In this document: piece by piece, positions 29,680 to 38,606 of the stretch | Position numbering within the stretch: position 1 is the first letter of the stretch | How the letters are laid out: the number at the start of each line of letters is the position of its first letter | DNA from: Saprospiraceae bacterium | GTDB taxonomy: Bacteria > Bacteroidota > Bacteroidia > Chitinophagales > Saprospiraceae | Length of the DNA: 64,000 nt | NCBI GenBank assembly: GCA_027488935.1 | Contig: JAIYAP010000011.1 | Span: 1 to 64,000 of the forward strand | Direction: 5' to 3' | Notes under the pieces: model-generated | Told to the model about the DNA's origin: nothing | The model's input: the letters and a program-made list of their open reading frames with translations, nothing else | Databases searched by the model: none | Program-made: the position numbers and the translations under genes

Positions 29680-32600
29680 ATGAAAAGCGCCCAATTCATT
29701 GTTGGCCTCTTATTTTCACTATGTGTAATTAAGTTAAATGCACAGATTAGTATAGTCGATACCAACCCAATCGTTGAAAATTTTGATGGCATGGGGGCTG
29801 ACACATTTTTGCCTTCAGGTTGGAGGATACATAGAAGCGCTGCGCCAACTTGGTCTGCCGCGAAATCAACTTTATCGTTTCAAGCTAGTTCGGGTAGTCC
29901 AACTACGGGTGGCACCTATAACTGGGGGGCCGATGCTTTTGAGCGTGCTGCAGGTTGTATGACTTCGGGTGGTTTTGCCAGTCCGAACAGTTTATTGGCA
30001 TTTTTCCGAAATACCAACAGCGCCGAGTTGACTAGCCTGACCATTTCTTATAGTGTGGAGCGCTATCGTGTTAATACGGCCGCTGCTTCTATTCAATTCT
30101 TTTATTCTTTAAATGGCAGTACCTGGACGGCCGTAAGCGCTGGTGATGTGGCCGCCGCAAGCTTACCAACGGGAGCAAGTGCATATAGTTTTCCACCTAT
30201 ATTAACGGTCAATGTCGCGGCCTTTAATATAACAAATTTGGGGATCACCCAAAATTCAGATATTTACCTGCGTTGGAACATCAATACAACAGGAGGTAAT
30301 TCACAGGGTTTAGGCATTGATAATGTGAGTGTTACCGCCACTTTTGCCGGGGTCGCTGATATTAACATTCAAAGTCCGGTGGGGGTAAATGCGGCATGCG
30401 GGTCTGCTACGGCGGCTTTTGGCAATGTAGGGGTGGGTAGTACGGGTACGACAACGGTTCGGATTGAAAACTTGGGCACGGCTGACTTGACTTTGACCAA
30501 CCTGCCATTCACCATTACCGGGGCCAACGCCAATCAATTTAGCATTACCACCCAACCGAGTACGCCAATTACAGCGAATGGTTTTTCGGATATGGTGATT
30601 GAATTTATTCCGACCAGCACCGGTGCCAAAACAGCGACCATTTCTATTTCGAGCAATGACGTAAATGAAAGTCCGTGTACCATTACACTCAACGGAACTG
30701 GCATTGCGCAATCCCTTTATTTTCGGTCAAAAAACTCGGGCGACTGGACGGATGTGAACACCTGGGAAACTTCTTTGAATGGCAGCAGCTGGTCGAACGC
30801 AACCGTGACACCGGTTAATTTTGCAAGTGACTTGACTGTAACGATCCAAAGTCCGCACGTCGTCAACCTCTTAGACGACCTGACAGTGGATGAACTGGTA
30901 GTTGCAGCGGGCGCAACGTTGAGTGCCAGCAGCATTACCAAGTTAAATTTTAACAACGGCACCGGGGTCGACTTTGACCTGCAAGGGACTTTTGAAGATA
31001 ATGCCGGCTCGGCCAACACCGCGACGTTTGTTTCCGGGGCAAGATGGCGAATGGGCAGCGCGGCCACCTTTTTAAAAACCAGCGATTCGGGCATCGCGAT
31101 TTACCGGGATAATTACGAGGGCGGCATTTCAACCATTCCGGCGGGTGCCCAATGGATTGTTCGCCTCACAACCAATATTGATTTGGCGGCAGTGGGCATG
31201 TTTTATCCCAATTTATCGCTCGAATGCGTTTCGGGTGCGGTAGATATGGGCATGGCGGGCAGTACCGGCGGTTTTTGTACCATCAAAGGCAATTTGGATG
31301 TTGGGGTCAATGGCGCGGGTACGGTTAGGTTGAACAATGCCAATTTTAATGCGACCGCCTGTCAGGTGTTGGGAAATTTGACCATTGGCGACCGCAGTAA
31401 GATTCGGAATACGAATTCGGGCGGCACTACTTTTGGTACAGGCTTTGATTTGTTTGGCAACTTGGACGCTTCCGGTGATGTTGAATTAAAGTTAGGAACC
31501 GGACTAACAAAAGGGGTACTTGGGTTTAAAGGAAGCGGATCGCAAGATGTAACCGGCGATGGTGTGATTGATGTAAACAACTGGCTGGTAAACAAAACGG
31601 GCGGAACTGTCAACTTTACCGGGTTGAGCTACCCACCCACCGTGTATGAAAATATCAACCTGACCAACCGAAACATCGTACTCAATGATGAAGATTTGAA
31701 GTTGGAGAAAAACTGCACGGTAACCAACGCGTCCAACAACTCTTTTGTGCAGACCAACAGCACCGGCACCGTTTTTCGGGAAACGACCTCCACGCATCCT
31801 TTCCCGATCGGATTTAGTACGTATAACCCAATCACGGTGACCGGATCGGGCGCTTTGGATTTTTTTCATGCGCGGGTAGAAGACGTAGTGTATACGGATG
31901 GCACCAGCGGCGCACCATTTACCACCAACGTGGTAGATCGTACCTGGTTTGTTACCGAAGAAACCGCGGGCGGCAATACCATGAATTTGACCGCAACCTG
32001 GTACAGCAGCGATGAATTGAGTGGGTTTACCCGCAGTGCCTGTTATGTATCCCACCATGATGGCACACAATGGAATCCGACCACTGCGGCAGCCGCAAGC
32101 GGTTCCGGTTCTGGGCCGTTCACGCGCACGCGCACGGGGCAAACGAGTTTTTCGCCTTTTGCCGTGGGCAGCAATGGGGCCTTGCCGGTGGAGTTGATTG
32201 ATTTTACGGCCGTTGCGCGCGATCGGGCGGTTCAATTAGACTGGAAAACGGCGACCGAGCAAGACAATGCATGTTTTGAGGTAGAACGCTCGGTGGATGG
32301 ATTACAATTTGAGGTGTTGGGCAAGGTAGCGGGTGCTGGGAATAGCACCTCCATCCAGCAGTATCAGTTTGTGGATGCGGCGCCGGTTGCGGGGGATAAT
32401 TTTTATCGGTTGCGGCAGGTGGATTTTGATGGGGGGTATCAATATAGCCCCGTTGTGGCAATCGTTTGGACAACGAAAGGGGAATTACAATTATCGCCTG
32501 TGCCGGTAATGGATCGTTTGAAAATAAGTCTTCCCGAACCACAGTTAGAAAATGCGCACTATGTCATTTTTGATTATTCCGGGCAAATAGTGCGCGCGAG

Positions 32601-32721
32601 TACCTTACTGGAGCTACCCACGGCTCTGGAAATTGATGTTTTGTCGCTTCCAAAAGGGATGTATGTATTGCAGCTGCAGGCAGAACGGACCTTGTGGCGG
32701 GGGCGTTTTTTGAAAATGTAG
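29680..32721 (+). CDS. Secreted T9SS cargo protein with a choice-of-anchor D domain
   Basis: A 1013-residue protein. The signal peptide ends at KLNAQ. The N-terminal domain (about residues 25-225, PIVENFDGMGADTFLPSGW) looks jelly-roll-like. An ASPM/choice-of-anchor D domain follows (about 230-345, GTTTVRIENLGTADLTLTN). A long beta-rich region runs to about 830. The last 180 residues are the module LPVELIDFTAVARDRAVQLD plus a T9SS sorting domain (LSPVPVMDRLKI ... GMYVLQLQA). It is the first of three consecutive cargo genes sharing that module. Likely exported and attached to the surface; target unknown. Confidence 0.85.
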   Translation: MKSAQFIVGLLFSLCVIKLNAQISIVDTNPIVENFDGMGADTFLPSGWRIHRSAAPTWSAAKSTLSFQASSGSPTTGGTYNWGADAFERAAGCMTSGGFASPNSLLAFFRNTNSAELTSLTISYSVERYRVNTAAASIQFFYSLNGSTWTAVSAGDVAAASLPTGASAYSFPPILTVNVAAFNITNLGITQNSDIYLRWNINTTGGNSQGLGIDNVSVTATFAGVADINIQSPVGVNAACGSATAAFGNVGVGSTGTTTVRIENLGTADLTLTNLPFTITGANANQFSITTQPSTPITANGFSDMVIEFIPTSTGAKTATISISSNDVNESPCTITLNGTGIAQSLYFRSKNSGDWTDVNTWETSLNGSSWSNATVTPVNFASDLTVTIQSPHVVNLLDDLTVDELVVAAGATLSASSITKLNFNNGTGVDFDLQGTFEDNAGSANTATFVSGARWRMGSAATFLKTSDSGIAIYRDNYEGGISTIPAGAQWIVRLTTNIDLAAVGMFYPNLSLECVSGAVDMGMAGSTGGFCTIKGNLDVGVNGAGTVRLNNANFNATACQVLGNLTIGDRSKIRNTNSGGTTFGTGFDLFGNLDASGDVELKLGTGLTKGVLGFKGSGSQDVTGDGVIDVNNWLVNKTGGTVNFTGLSYPPTVYENINLTNRNIVLNDEDLKLEKNCTVTNASNNSFVQTNSTGTVFRETTSTHPFPIGFSTYNPITVTGSGALDFFHARVEDVVYTDGTSGAPFTTNVVDRTWFVTEETAGGNTMNLTATWYSSDELSGFTRSACYVSHHDGTQWNPTTAAAASGSGSGPFTRTRTGQTSFSPFAVGSNGALPVELIDFTAVARDRAVQLDWKTATEQDNACFEVERSVDGLQFEVLGKVAGAGNSTSIQQYQFVDAAPVAGDNFYRLRQVDFDGGYQYSPVVAIVWTTKGELQLSPVPVMDRLKISLPEPQLENAHYVIFDYSGQIVRASTLLELPTALEIDVLSLPKGMYVLQLQAERTLWRGRFLKM

Positions 32722-32912
32722 TGTTCAACAGGATTTGTGTAAGTTAAACGTTTTCAATTGTTTACAGTGTTTGTGCTGTTTTTGATTACTTAACACAATG
32801 GTAAAGTACAAGGGCGATGTAGCCTATATGGAAGTTATACTTTTGTGAGATTTAACATGCCGATTTATGCAAACGCCAAGCCATTTGGGGGATCGGATCA
32901 CAAGCAAACACT

Positions 32913-34601
32913 ATGAAAAGTAAAACATTACGCAGTGCGTACTTTTTCCTCCTATTCCTTGGATTAAGCCCCTTTTTACAGGCTCAAAACGCTGCTGGTT
33001 CGGGCGATATTATATTTACCTATATCAACTCCGATGGTGACGGTTTTGAATTTATGACGCTCACTCGGCTCGATCTTTCTTCTGTAAAATTTACGGATTG
33101 TGGGTTATGTACGCTCGACAATTATAGAAATACGGAAACTTCAAACATTACCACCAATGCTTCCTCCTGGACAGATGTCCCAGCAGGAACTTTTATTCGG
33201 GTTTCGATGGATGGCTCGGGATCCGGAGATTTAAACTCAAATGACGGAATTTTGGCTTCGGTGGGAAGCCAGGGAAACCTGAATGCAAGAGACGGGGAGT
33301 CAATTATAGGTTACACGGGCACCATGAATGCTGGTCAGTGTACAGGAACGGGTTACAATACTCTTATTTCGGGTATTATGAACAATAATGACTGGAATAC
33401 TGGGGCAACAGGGAGTAATGAGTCCAGGGCACCCGGTTCTTCTACTGATTTTACATCTTCGAACGGAAGTAACAACCAATTTGATTCCTGGCGTTTTAAC
33501 GGAAGTATTGTAGGTGACCCGGGTACCTTAGCCTCTGGAGGAAGTAACGGAATTTTGAACGCCTCGGTATGGACAGCCTCAACGACAGGAAGTGCCTTTA
33601 TGGGTTCGGATTTGAATTTAAAAGATATTAAATTCCATGAATCCAATTATTCAAGTGGCACCATCAATGTTACAGTTTTAAGTACCACAAGCATCAAAAT
33701 AGATGCATCCAGCTTGTCTTTTGGAGGCGCTGATGGTGATTCTCGCTATATAATTGTTATTCGGGCAGGATCGCTTCCCAATGGGCCGGTGGACCGGTAT
33801 ACTTGTTATTTAGGCGTTTCCGGGAACTTTAATACGGCACCCAGTGTCGTGATCAGCGCAACGACTAATTCGACAAACGCTTGTGCCTCAGCAACAGCAG
33901 GTGTTGGGAAGGTGGTTTATTTCAATTATGACCTTCCATCTGCATTAACCATTACCAACCTATCCTCTGCGCAAACTTATAATATTGCAATCTATGCGGT
34001 CAATGGCAATGGTTATACGGCAAATATGAGCACTACGCCAGCCACGCTGGCCAGCGTATCCTTACCTATTGAATTGCTTAGTTTCACGGGAAAAAAAGTG
34101 GGTAAAATGGTCAAGATAAATTGGTCCACTGCTACCGAACGCCAAAATGATTTTTTTGAAGTGGAACGTGCCGAAGATGGGATTCAATTTTCAGCAATTG
34201 GTAAAATTAAAGGCGCTGGCGATTCTCAATCCACCCTGGACTATGAACTCCTGGATGCTGCGCCCAAGCCCGGTACCAACTACTACCGCCTGAAACAAAC
34301 CGACTTCGATGGCCAATACACCTACAGCCCGGTAGTCACCGTACAATTCGACGGGCTCGGTAGTTTTCGTTTGTTCCCGGTACCCGTAAAAGACCAGTTA
34401 CAATTGCAACTCGACGAACCGGATGCCTTTGAAAGCCAATGGACGGTGTACAATGCGTTGGGCCAGTTGGTATTATCGGGCCAAATACCAGAAGATCAAA
34501 GCACGATTGATTTGAATGTAAGTGATCTTACGCCTGGCATGTACCTGTTGCAGCGCACATCCGATCGCGCGCGCAGCAGCCGGATGTTTGTGAAGGAATA
34601 A
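32913..34601 (+). CDS. Secreted T9SS cargo protein
   Basis: A 562-residue protein. The signal peptide ends at PFLQAQ. The N-terminal domain (about residues 25-390) begins AGSGDIIFTYINSDGDGFEF, a pattern resembling lamin-tail or CalX-like beta domains, with spaced Asp/Gly that could bind calcium. The C-terminal module is LPIELLSFTGKKVGKMVKIN followed by the sorting domain (LFPVPVKDQLQL ... GMYLLQRTS). Codon use turns C-rich from about 34,225 to the end, unlike the AT-rich first part. It lies 191 bases after the preceding cargo gene. Confidence 0.83.
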   Translation: MKSKTLRSAYFFLLFLGLSPFLQAQNAAGSGDIIFTYINSDGDGFEFMTLTRLDLSSVKFTDCGLCTLDNYRNTETSNITTNASSWTDVPAGTFIRVSMDGSGSGDLNSNDGILASVGSQGNLNARDGESIIGYTGTMNAGQCTGTGYNTLISGIMNNNDWNTGATGSNESRAPGSSTDFTSSNGSNNQFDSWRFNGSIVGDPGTLASGGSNGILNASVWTASTTGSAFMGSDLNLKDIKFHESNYSSGTINVTVLSTTSIKIDASSLSFGGADGDSRYIIVIRAGSLPNGPVDRYTCYLGVSGNFNTAPSVVISATTNSTNACASATAGVGKVVYFNYDLPSALTITNLSSAQTYNIAIYAVNGNGYTANMSTTPATLASVSLPIELLSFTGKKVGKMVKINWSTATERQNDFFEVERAEDGIQFSAIGKIKGAGDSQSTLDYELLDAAPKPGTNYYRLKQTDFDGQYTYSPVVTVQFDGLGSFRLFPVPVKDQLQLQLDEPDAFESQWTVYNALGQLVLSGQIPEDQSTIDLNVSDLTPGMYLLQRTSDRARSSRMFVKE

Positions 34602-34686
34602 AAGGGTGAGCGATAAGGGGTTTGTGTTAAAACGGGCTTTTATTGCATCTGAAAGTATTCTTAACAATTCGGTAATATTGAGAGGG

Positions 34687-34716
34687 TTGTACCCACATAC
34701 AAGCCTCTTACTTTTG
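34687..34716 (+). promoter_or_regulatory. Promoter far upstream of the 35038 cargo gene
   Basis: TTG at 34687-34689, exactly 19 bases, then the -7 box TACTTTTG at 34709-34716. This is one of the best promoter matches in the window. It implies a 5' leader of roughly 310 bases. Confidence 0.6.
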
Positions 34717-35037
34717 CGGCATTCCTCCGAAAGATTTTACCTCGCTTCATGTGCGCCGCTCTGGCGCTTTAATCGGTATTGGGTTTTGGGGATCATGTGT
34801 TTCGAACAAAACATGTGCACACTCGAATATCCAATTATCTAATTTGGGGTTTACATCCAATCATTTCTAAGTCTTATCACTTCCAAGTTTCGAATTCGGA
34901 ACAGGGGTATGATTGACCTATTGTAATTTAAAGTCTTAACTTTTGGAATAAGGTTTATTCCAAAGTGTATCCAAAATCCATTCAAATTGTAACTTCAGAC
35001 AACATTTTTTAAATGTTGCTAAAAAACATACTTCAAG
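34717..35037 (+). other. Long leader region with two hairpins before the 35038 gene
   Basis: No gene is seen here. Two perfect hairpins stand out: 34942-34951 with 34955-34964 (10 bp, 3-base loop), and 35000-35007 with 35011-35018 (8 bp, 3-base loop), the latter ending 19 bases before the ATG. They could act on translation or as protein sites. Neither has a T-run that would make it a terminator. Confidence 0.45.
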
Positions 35038-37206
35038 ATGAACAAAATGCAATTCAACGGCTTATTGACATTGATTTTATTGTTTCAAATCAGTTTTGTC
35101 ATTGGCCAAACGAACTATTATTACGATGGTTCTGGCAGTGGTACGGTAACTACTAATTGGTGGACTAACACAAACGGTACAGGAAGTAATCCGACCAACT
35201 TTACTGCCGCTAACCAGATTTTTAATGTTCAATCAGGGCAAAATCTTACGTTTTCTACAACTTGGAGCGTTTCAGGATCTGGTTCTAGAGTTGTTGTTCT
35301 CTCTGGCGGAACAATAACATCTACCTCTAATCATACTATGACTCTGGATATGCAAGGAACTGCCAAATATGATCAAACTGGTACGTATACTAGCTTAACT
35401 TTCGGTTCTTTGGCTAGTACAAGTACTTTTCAGCTTCGCACAAGCAATATTAGGAGTTTATCTTACCCAACTCTTGAAATATCTGATAATTCAATAGATA
35501 TTTCCTTTACTCCATTTTCGATAAGTGGAGATTTAATTATATCGAATAACGGCATATTACGATTCACTGGTACAAGCGCAGTCATTACGATCGGTAATAA
35601 TGTTCAGATAAATAGTGGTTGTACTTTTAACTTATCTAATAATTCTACATCTACATACAACGTTAGTGGAACAATTACGAATTCGGGTACGATAGGTATA
35701 ACTGGGACTGGATCTTCAACAATAAATTTTAATGGAAGCAATTCCGTTACTGCCACATGGGGTACACAAACTACAAGTAACTTTAATGTTAATATTGCCA
35801 GCACTAAAACTGTCGCCTTAGGAAGTGCACTTTCAATAGGTTCTGGTAGGACCGTCACGGTAAATGGCCGGTTGGATTGCGGGACAAATAATATAACTGG
35901 GGCAGGAGCCTTCACCCTTACTTCAGGTGGTACCTTAGGTGTAGGCTCAACAAATGGCATTACCTCATCAGGGGCCTCAGGTAATATTCAAGTTACAGGT
36001 ACTCGTACTTTCCCTGGAGGGGGAAATTACGAGTATAATGGAAGCAGCGCTCAAAGTACAGGTACAGGTTTGCCAACTCCTTTATCTGGTACTTTATTTA
36101 TCAACAACAGCAACGGTGTAAGTTTGACAAATGCAACCACAATCAGCGGTACATTAAACTTCCAAAGTGGAACCTTATTGTCAAATAATAATACACTTAC
36201 ATTGTCAGGAACAGTTAGCAATGCATCCAGTTCTAGTTTTGTTTGTACCTGCACAACTAGTGGGCCTGCTACCAGTGGCGGCGTGACCCGCACGGTCACC
36301 ACATCTGGCTTTTTGTTCCCCGTAGGACCGTCAACTTCTTCTTATATGCCAGCCACCATTGCAACTTCAAGTGGCTCGGCCCCCTTCACAGTCCGCGTAT
36401 TAAATCTTGCAAATGCCAATAATGCCAGCGCCGCAGTTCAACGTATGTGGAATATTACGGGTTCTGGTACAGCCAGTCTGACCTTACAGTGGAATGCTTC
36501 CGAAGAAGGCGGCTCATTCGATCCTAGCGGAGCCTTGCGTATCGGTCGTTATACTGGCGGTACTCCTTCATGGGTAGAAGTTTCGGCGAGTTATAATGCA
36601 GGAGGCCCATCTGCTACGGCCTCAATTAGCGCGTGGGGCACAAATTTTGGTGTAGGTACAGCCTCTTCCCTCCCCATCAAACTAATTTCCTTCAACGCCA
36701 CCCGCCAAAACAACCAAGCCCAACTTACCTTCTCCACCGCCACCGAAGAAAACAACAATTTCTTCGCGATCGAGCGCTCCGGCAATGGTACAGACTTCCG
36801 TACCATTGGTAAAGTAAACGGTGCGGGTACCACCACCAGCATCCAAAACTACACCTTCTCGGATGAAACGCCTTTGAGCGGCATCAATTACTACCGCTTG
36901 AAACAAGTGGATTTTGATGGTCAGTTTTCATACAGCCCGGTCGTCAATGTAGTGTTTGACAACAAAGCAGGCATTCGGCTCGCGCCTACGCCCGTGCAGG
37001 ATCAGTTGCGCGTGGAATTGGATGAAATGTTCCAAGAGGACGCCCAATGGCAGTTGTACGATTTCGCGGGCCGCCTGGTTCAAACCGGGGTGTTGTCTGC
37101 TGAAAACACGGTGTTCAATGTGGAAGTGGGAAGCCTTACACCGGGTAATTACGTGATCCGCGTGGTAAGTGGCCAAACTACCTTGACGAAGCAATTCCAG
37201 AAATAA
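35038..37206 (+). CDS. Secreted T9SS cargo protein with a Ser/Thr/Asn-rich beta passenger
   Basis: A 722-residue protein. The signal peptide ends near FVIGQ. Residues 22-540 are low-complexity, rich in Thr, Ser, Gly and Asn, with repeated short beta motifs (SGTVSNASSSS, GTITNSGTIGITGTG), as in beta-helix adhesins. The last 180 residues are the shared module LPIKLISFNATRQNNQAQL plus a sorting domain (LAPTPVQDQLRV ... GNYVIRVVSG). Base composition switches from AT-rich to C-rich at about 36,660, exactly where the module begins. An alternative ATG at 35047 is possible. Probably a surface adhesin or matrix protein. Confidence 0.82.
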   Translation: MNKMQFNGLLTLILLFQISFVIGQTNYYYDGSGSGTVTTNWWTNTNGTGSNPTNFTAANQIFNVQSGQNLTFSTTWSVSGSGSRVVVLSGGTITSTSNHTMTLDMQGTAKYDQTGTYTSLTFGSLASTSTFQLRTSNIRSLSYPTLEISDNSIDISFTPFSISGDLIISNNGILRFTGTSAVITIGNNVQINSGCTFNLSNNSTSTYNVSGTITNSGTIGITGTGSSTINFNGSNSVTATWGTQTTSNFNVNIASTKTVALGSALSIGSGRTVTVNGRLDCGTNNITGAGAFTLTSGGTLGVGSTNGITSSGASGNIQVTGTRTFPGGGNYEYNGSSAQSTGTGLPTPLSGTLFINNSNGVSLTNATTISGTLNFQSGTLLSNNNTLTLSGTVSNASSSSFVCTCTTSGPATSGGVTRTVTTSGFLFPVGPSTSSYMPATIATSSGSAPFTVRVLNLANANNASAAVQRMWNITGSGTASLTLQWNASEEGGSFDPSGALRIGRYTGGTPSWVEVSASYNAGGPSATASISAWGTNFGVGTASSLPIKLISFNATRQNNQAQLTFSTATEENNNFFAIERSGNGTDFRTIGKVNGAGTTTSIQNYTFSDETPLSGINYYRLKQVDFDGQFSYSPVVNVVFDNKAGIRLAPTPVQDQLRVELDEMFQEDAQWQLYDFAGRLVQTGVLSAENTVFNVEVGSLTPGNYVIRVVSGQTTLTKQFQK

Positions 37207-37264
37207 TATAGTCCTATTTAATGCCCCGTCTTTCCGGGAAAAACAAACACTTTACTTGCCCTTG

Positions 37265-37297
37265 GCCCTTTCTGCACACGCAGGAAGGGCTTTTTTT
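37265..37297 (+). terminator. Intrinsic terminator of the cargo gene
   Basis: Bases 37265-37275 pair with 37280-37290 (11 bp, one G-U) around loop ACAC, followed by seven T. Confidence 0.9.
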
Positions 37298-37305
37298 GTT
37301 TTTTT

Positions 37306-37438
37306 CTACAAATGCACGACCCCTCCGAGGTCGTAAGGAGGGGATTGTGCGCTGGTTTCTACAAATGCGCGACCTCTCCGAGGTCGGTGGGAGGGTTTTC
37401 GTTTTTGTTTCTACAAATGCACGACCGCTCCGAGGTCG
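37306..37438. repeat. Three tandem copies of a 28-bp palindromic repeat
   Basis: Copies at 37306-37333, 37359-37386 and 37411-37438, each CTACAAATGC(A/G)CGACC followed by an imperfect palindrome of the form CGACC-n-CTCC-GAGGTCG. Spacing is 53 and 52 bases. The same family recurs at 46413-46531. It looks like a REP-type dispersed repeat. The stretch 37439-37680 holds nothing else that I can support. Confidence 0.8.
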
Positions 37439-37680
37439 GTGGGGGGCGTTTTCTTCGATTTTGGGCTTTTCTTATGCTGGTTCAATGTTTATCATTCAAT
37501 GTGGGATGCAAAAAGCCTCCTTGCTAAAATTCAAATAGCATAAAAATCAAATTATCGGCAGTAACTATTGTTTTGTGCCAATATATAGAAGATGAAAAGC
37601 GCGTGTTTTTTTACCTGTCGAAGGATGAGATCTTTTAATTATATTGATAATAAAACTTGTAAATTTGTTTAATATATTGG

Positions 37681-37715
37681 AAAAGATATTGGGGTCGACA
37701 ACCCCAATATCTTTT
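37681..37715. repeat. Perfect 15-bp inverted repeat
   Basis: Bases 37681-37695 and 37701-37715 are exact complements around a 5-base loop. It directly abuts the stop codon of the truncated DUF433 frame on the minus strand. There is no T-run beyond the stem. It may be a terminator-like element or the footprint of an insertion. Confidence 0.7.
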
Positions 37716-37850
37716 CTATTGCTTAGTATATTTACAGGATATTTGAAGCCACCCCAAAATGTCCTGAACACTGATTCGAGTGCCGATTACGCAAGGTTTC
37801 CCAAAGCGAATTTCTGGGTCTAATGCAATAAATTCATTGAATTGATACAT
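37716..37850 (-). pseudogene. Truncated DUF433 (antitoxin-like) gene
   Basis: A 44-codon frame with an ATG at 37850. Its N-terminus matches DUF433 proteins: DPEIRFGKPCVIGTRISVQD, then ILGWLQ. Complete members run about 75 residues and continue with a helix-turn-helix containing a G-x-S-x-E-E-I pattern. Here the frame diverges after GWLQ and stops at 37716, next to a perfect inverted repeat. DUF433 proteins often pair with DUF5615 PIN-like toxins; I find no such partner downstream. Most likely a decayed toxin-antitoxin remnant. Confidence 0.65.
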
Positions 37851-37857
37851 ATTTTTG

Positions 37858-38201
37858 CTATTTAAAAACATCCGCCAACCGCAACGCAAATCCCGTCAAA
37901 ACCGTGCCGCCGGATAGCGCTTCCTCAAATGGAATTGTCTGAATGTCTCCATTGTCGGCGTACACCCAGGTTTTGCGGGCCTCTGGGTCGATGAGCCAGG
38001 CCAAGCGGCAGCCTGCGGCGATATAGTCTTCCATTTTGTTTTTCAGGTCGCTGAAATTTTGGTAGGTGGCATAATGATAACGTTCAAATCCGAATCACGC
38101 TCAATCCGCATATTTGGGTTCAGTTGGCAAAACGCAAGGAATTGCTCGTCCGACATGGGCGGGAAGTGAATACCATTGAATAAGCGGCGCTCGGCAACCA
38201 T
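37858..38201 (-). pseudogene. Uma2-family endonuclease pseudogene with internal deletion
   Basis: The minus strand starts with an ATG at 38201 and reads FPPMSDEQFLAFCQLNPNMR then IERDSDLNVIIMPPT, the typical N-terminus of Uma2/DUF820 proteins. It then hits a stop in a shifted frame. In the next frame the C-terminus continues: FSDLKNKMEDYIAAGCRLAW, LIDPEARKTWVY, ending at TAG 37858. The central 70-80 residues with the catalytic PD-(D/E)xK core are missing, so the gene has an internal deletion plus a frameshift. It lies 7 bases upstream of the DUF433 remnant. Confidence 0.7.
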
Positions 38202-38292
38202 ATTGTTGTGTTATTTTATGCAAAAATAAGGGTTTTTGAGTTAGATGCAAGGGGTTTTTGTGATTATGGTATGCCCGCGTAGAGGAGGTTTC

Positions 38293-38384
38293 GCGCAGAT
38301 TTTACGCAGATTTGAAGGCGCAGATTTTACGCGGAAAAATTCTGTGTAACATCTGGTGCTTTTAAATCTACGTAACATCTGCGC
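38293..38384. repeat. Inverted and direct copies of a 21-base repeat
   Basis: GCGCAGATTTTACGC occurs at 38293-38307 and again at 38318-38332. The 21-base arm at 38293-38313 is the reverse complement of 38364-38384 with two mismatches. A further perfect 8-bp hairpin follows at 38396-38403/38415-38422. These are probably dispersed genomic palindromes, not genes. Confidence 0.65.
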
Positions 38385-38456
38385 GAAAAATAGTTGATTG
38401 TGGCGACGCTGTCACCACAATCTCAGCGTCCGAACACATTCTAATAATTCCCATCT

Positions 38457-38606
38457 TCACCCCAACTCATTCCTCAAAAAATCGCCTAAATTAATCACCC
38501 GAACACCGTTTTCTTTCGGGTAAGCCGCGCCAGCAGGTATAATAACAAAGGCCTTATCGGGTTTGAGATCTTCTATCGATTGATAAGGTATCAACCGAGT
38601 AATTCC
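38457..38606 (-). pseudogene. C-terminal remnant, possibly of an AAA ATPase/DUF4143-type protein
   Basis: An open frame without a start reads RLIPYQSIEDLKPDKAFVI then IPAGAAYPKENGVRVINLGD and ends at TGA 38457. Such sequence resembles the tail of DUF4143-containing ATPases, but the match is from memory and weak. Its upstream edge runs into the palindrome at 38587-38639 and a stop at 38607. Confidence 0.4.

Noticed and set aside
34606-34842. 78-codon plus-strand frame after the second cargo gene
   Set aside because: It spans the candidate promoter of the next gene, and the sequence is low in coding signal with no homology that I recognise.
37306-37438. CRISPR array reading of the three 28-bp repeats
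   Set aside because: There are only three copies with about 25-base, low-complexity spacers, repeats diverge, and the same family occurs dispersed elsewhere; no cas gene is present.
37565-37771. 68-codon minus-strand frame in the repeat island
   Set aside because: It overlaps the DUF433 remnant in another frame, crosses the perfect palindrome, and has no recognisable domain; it is more likely chance.
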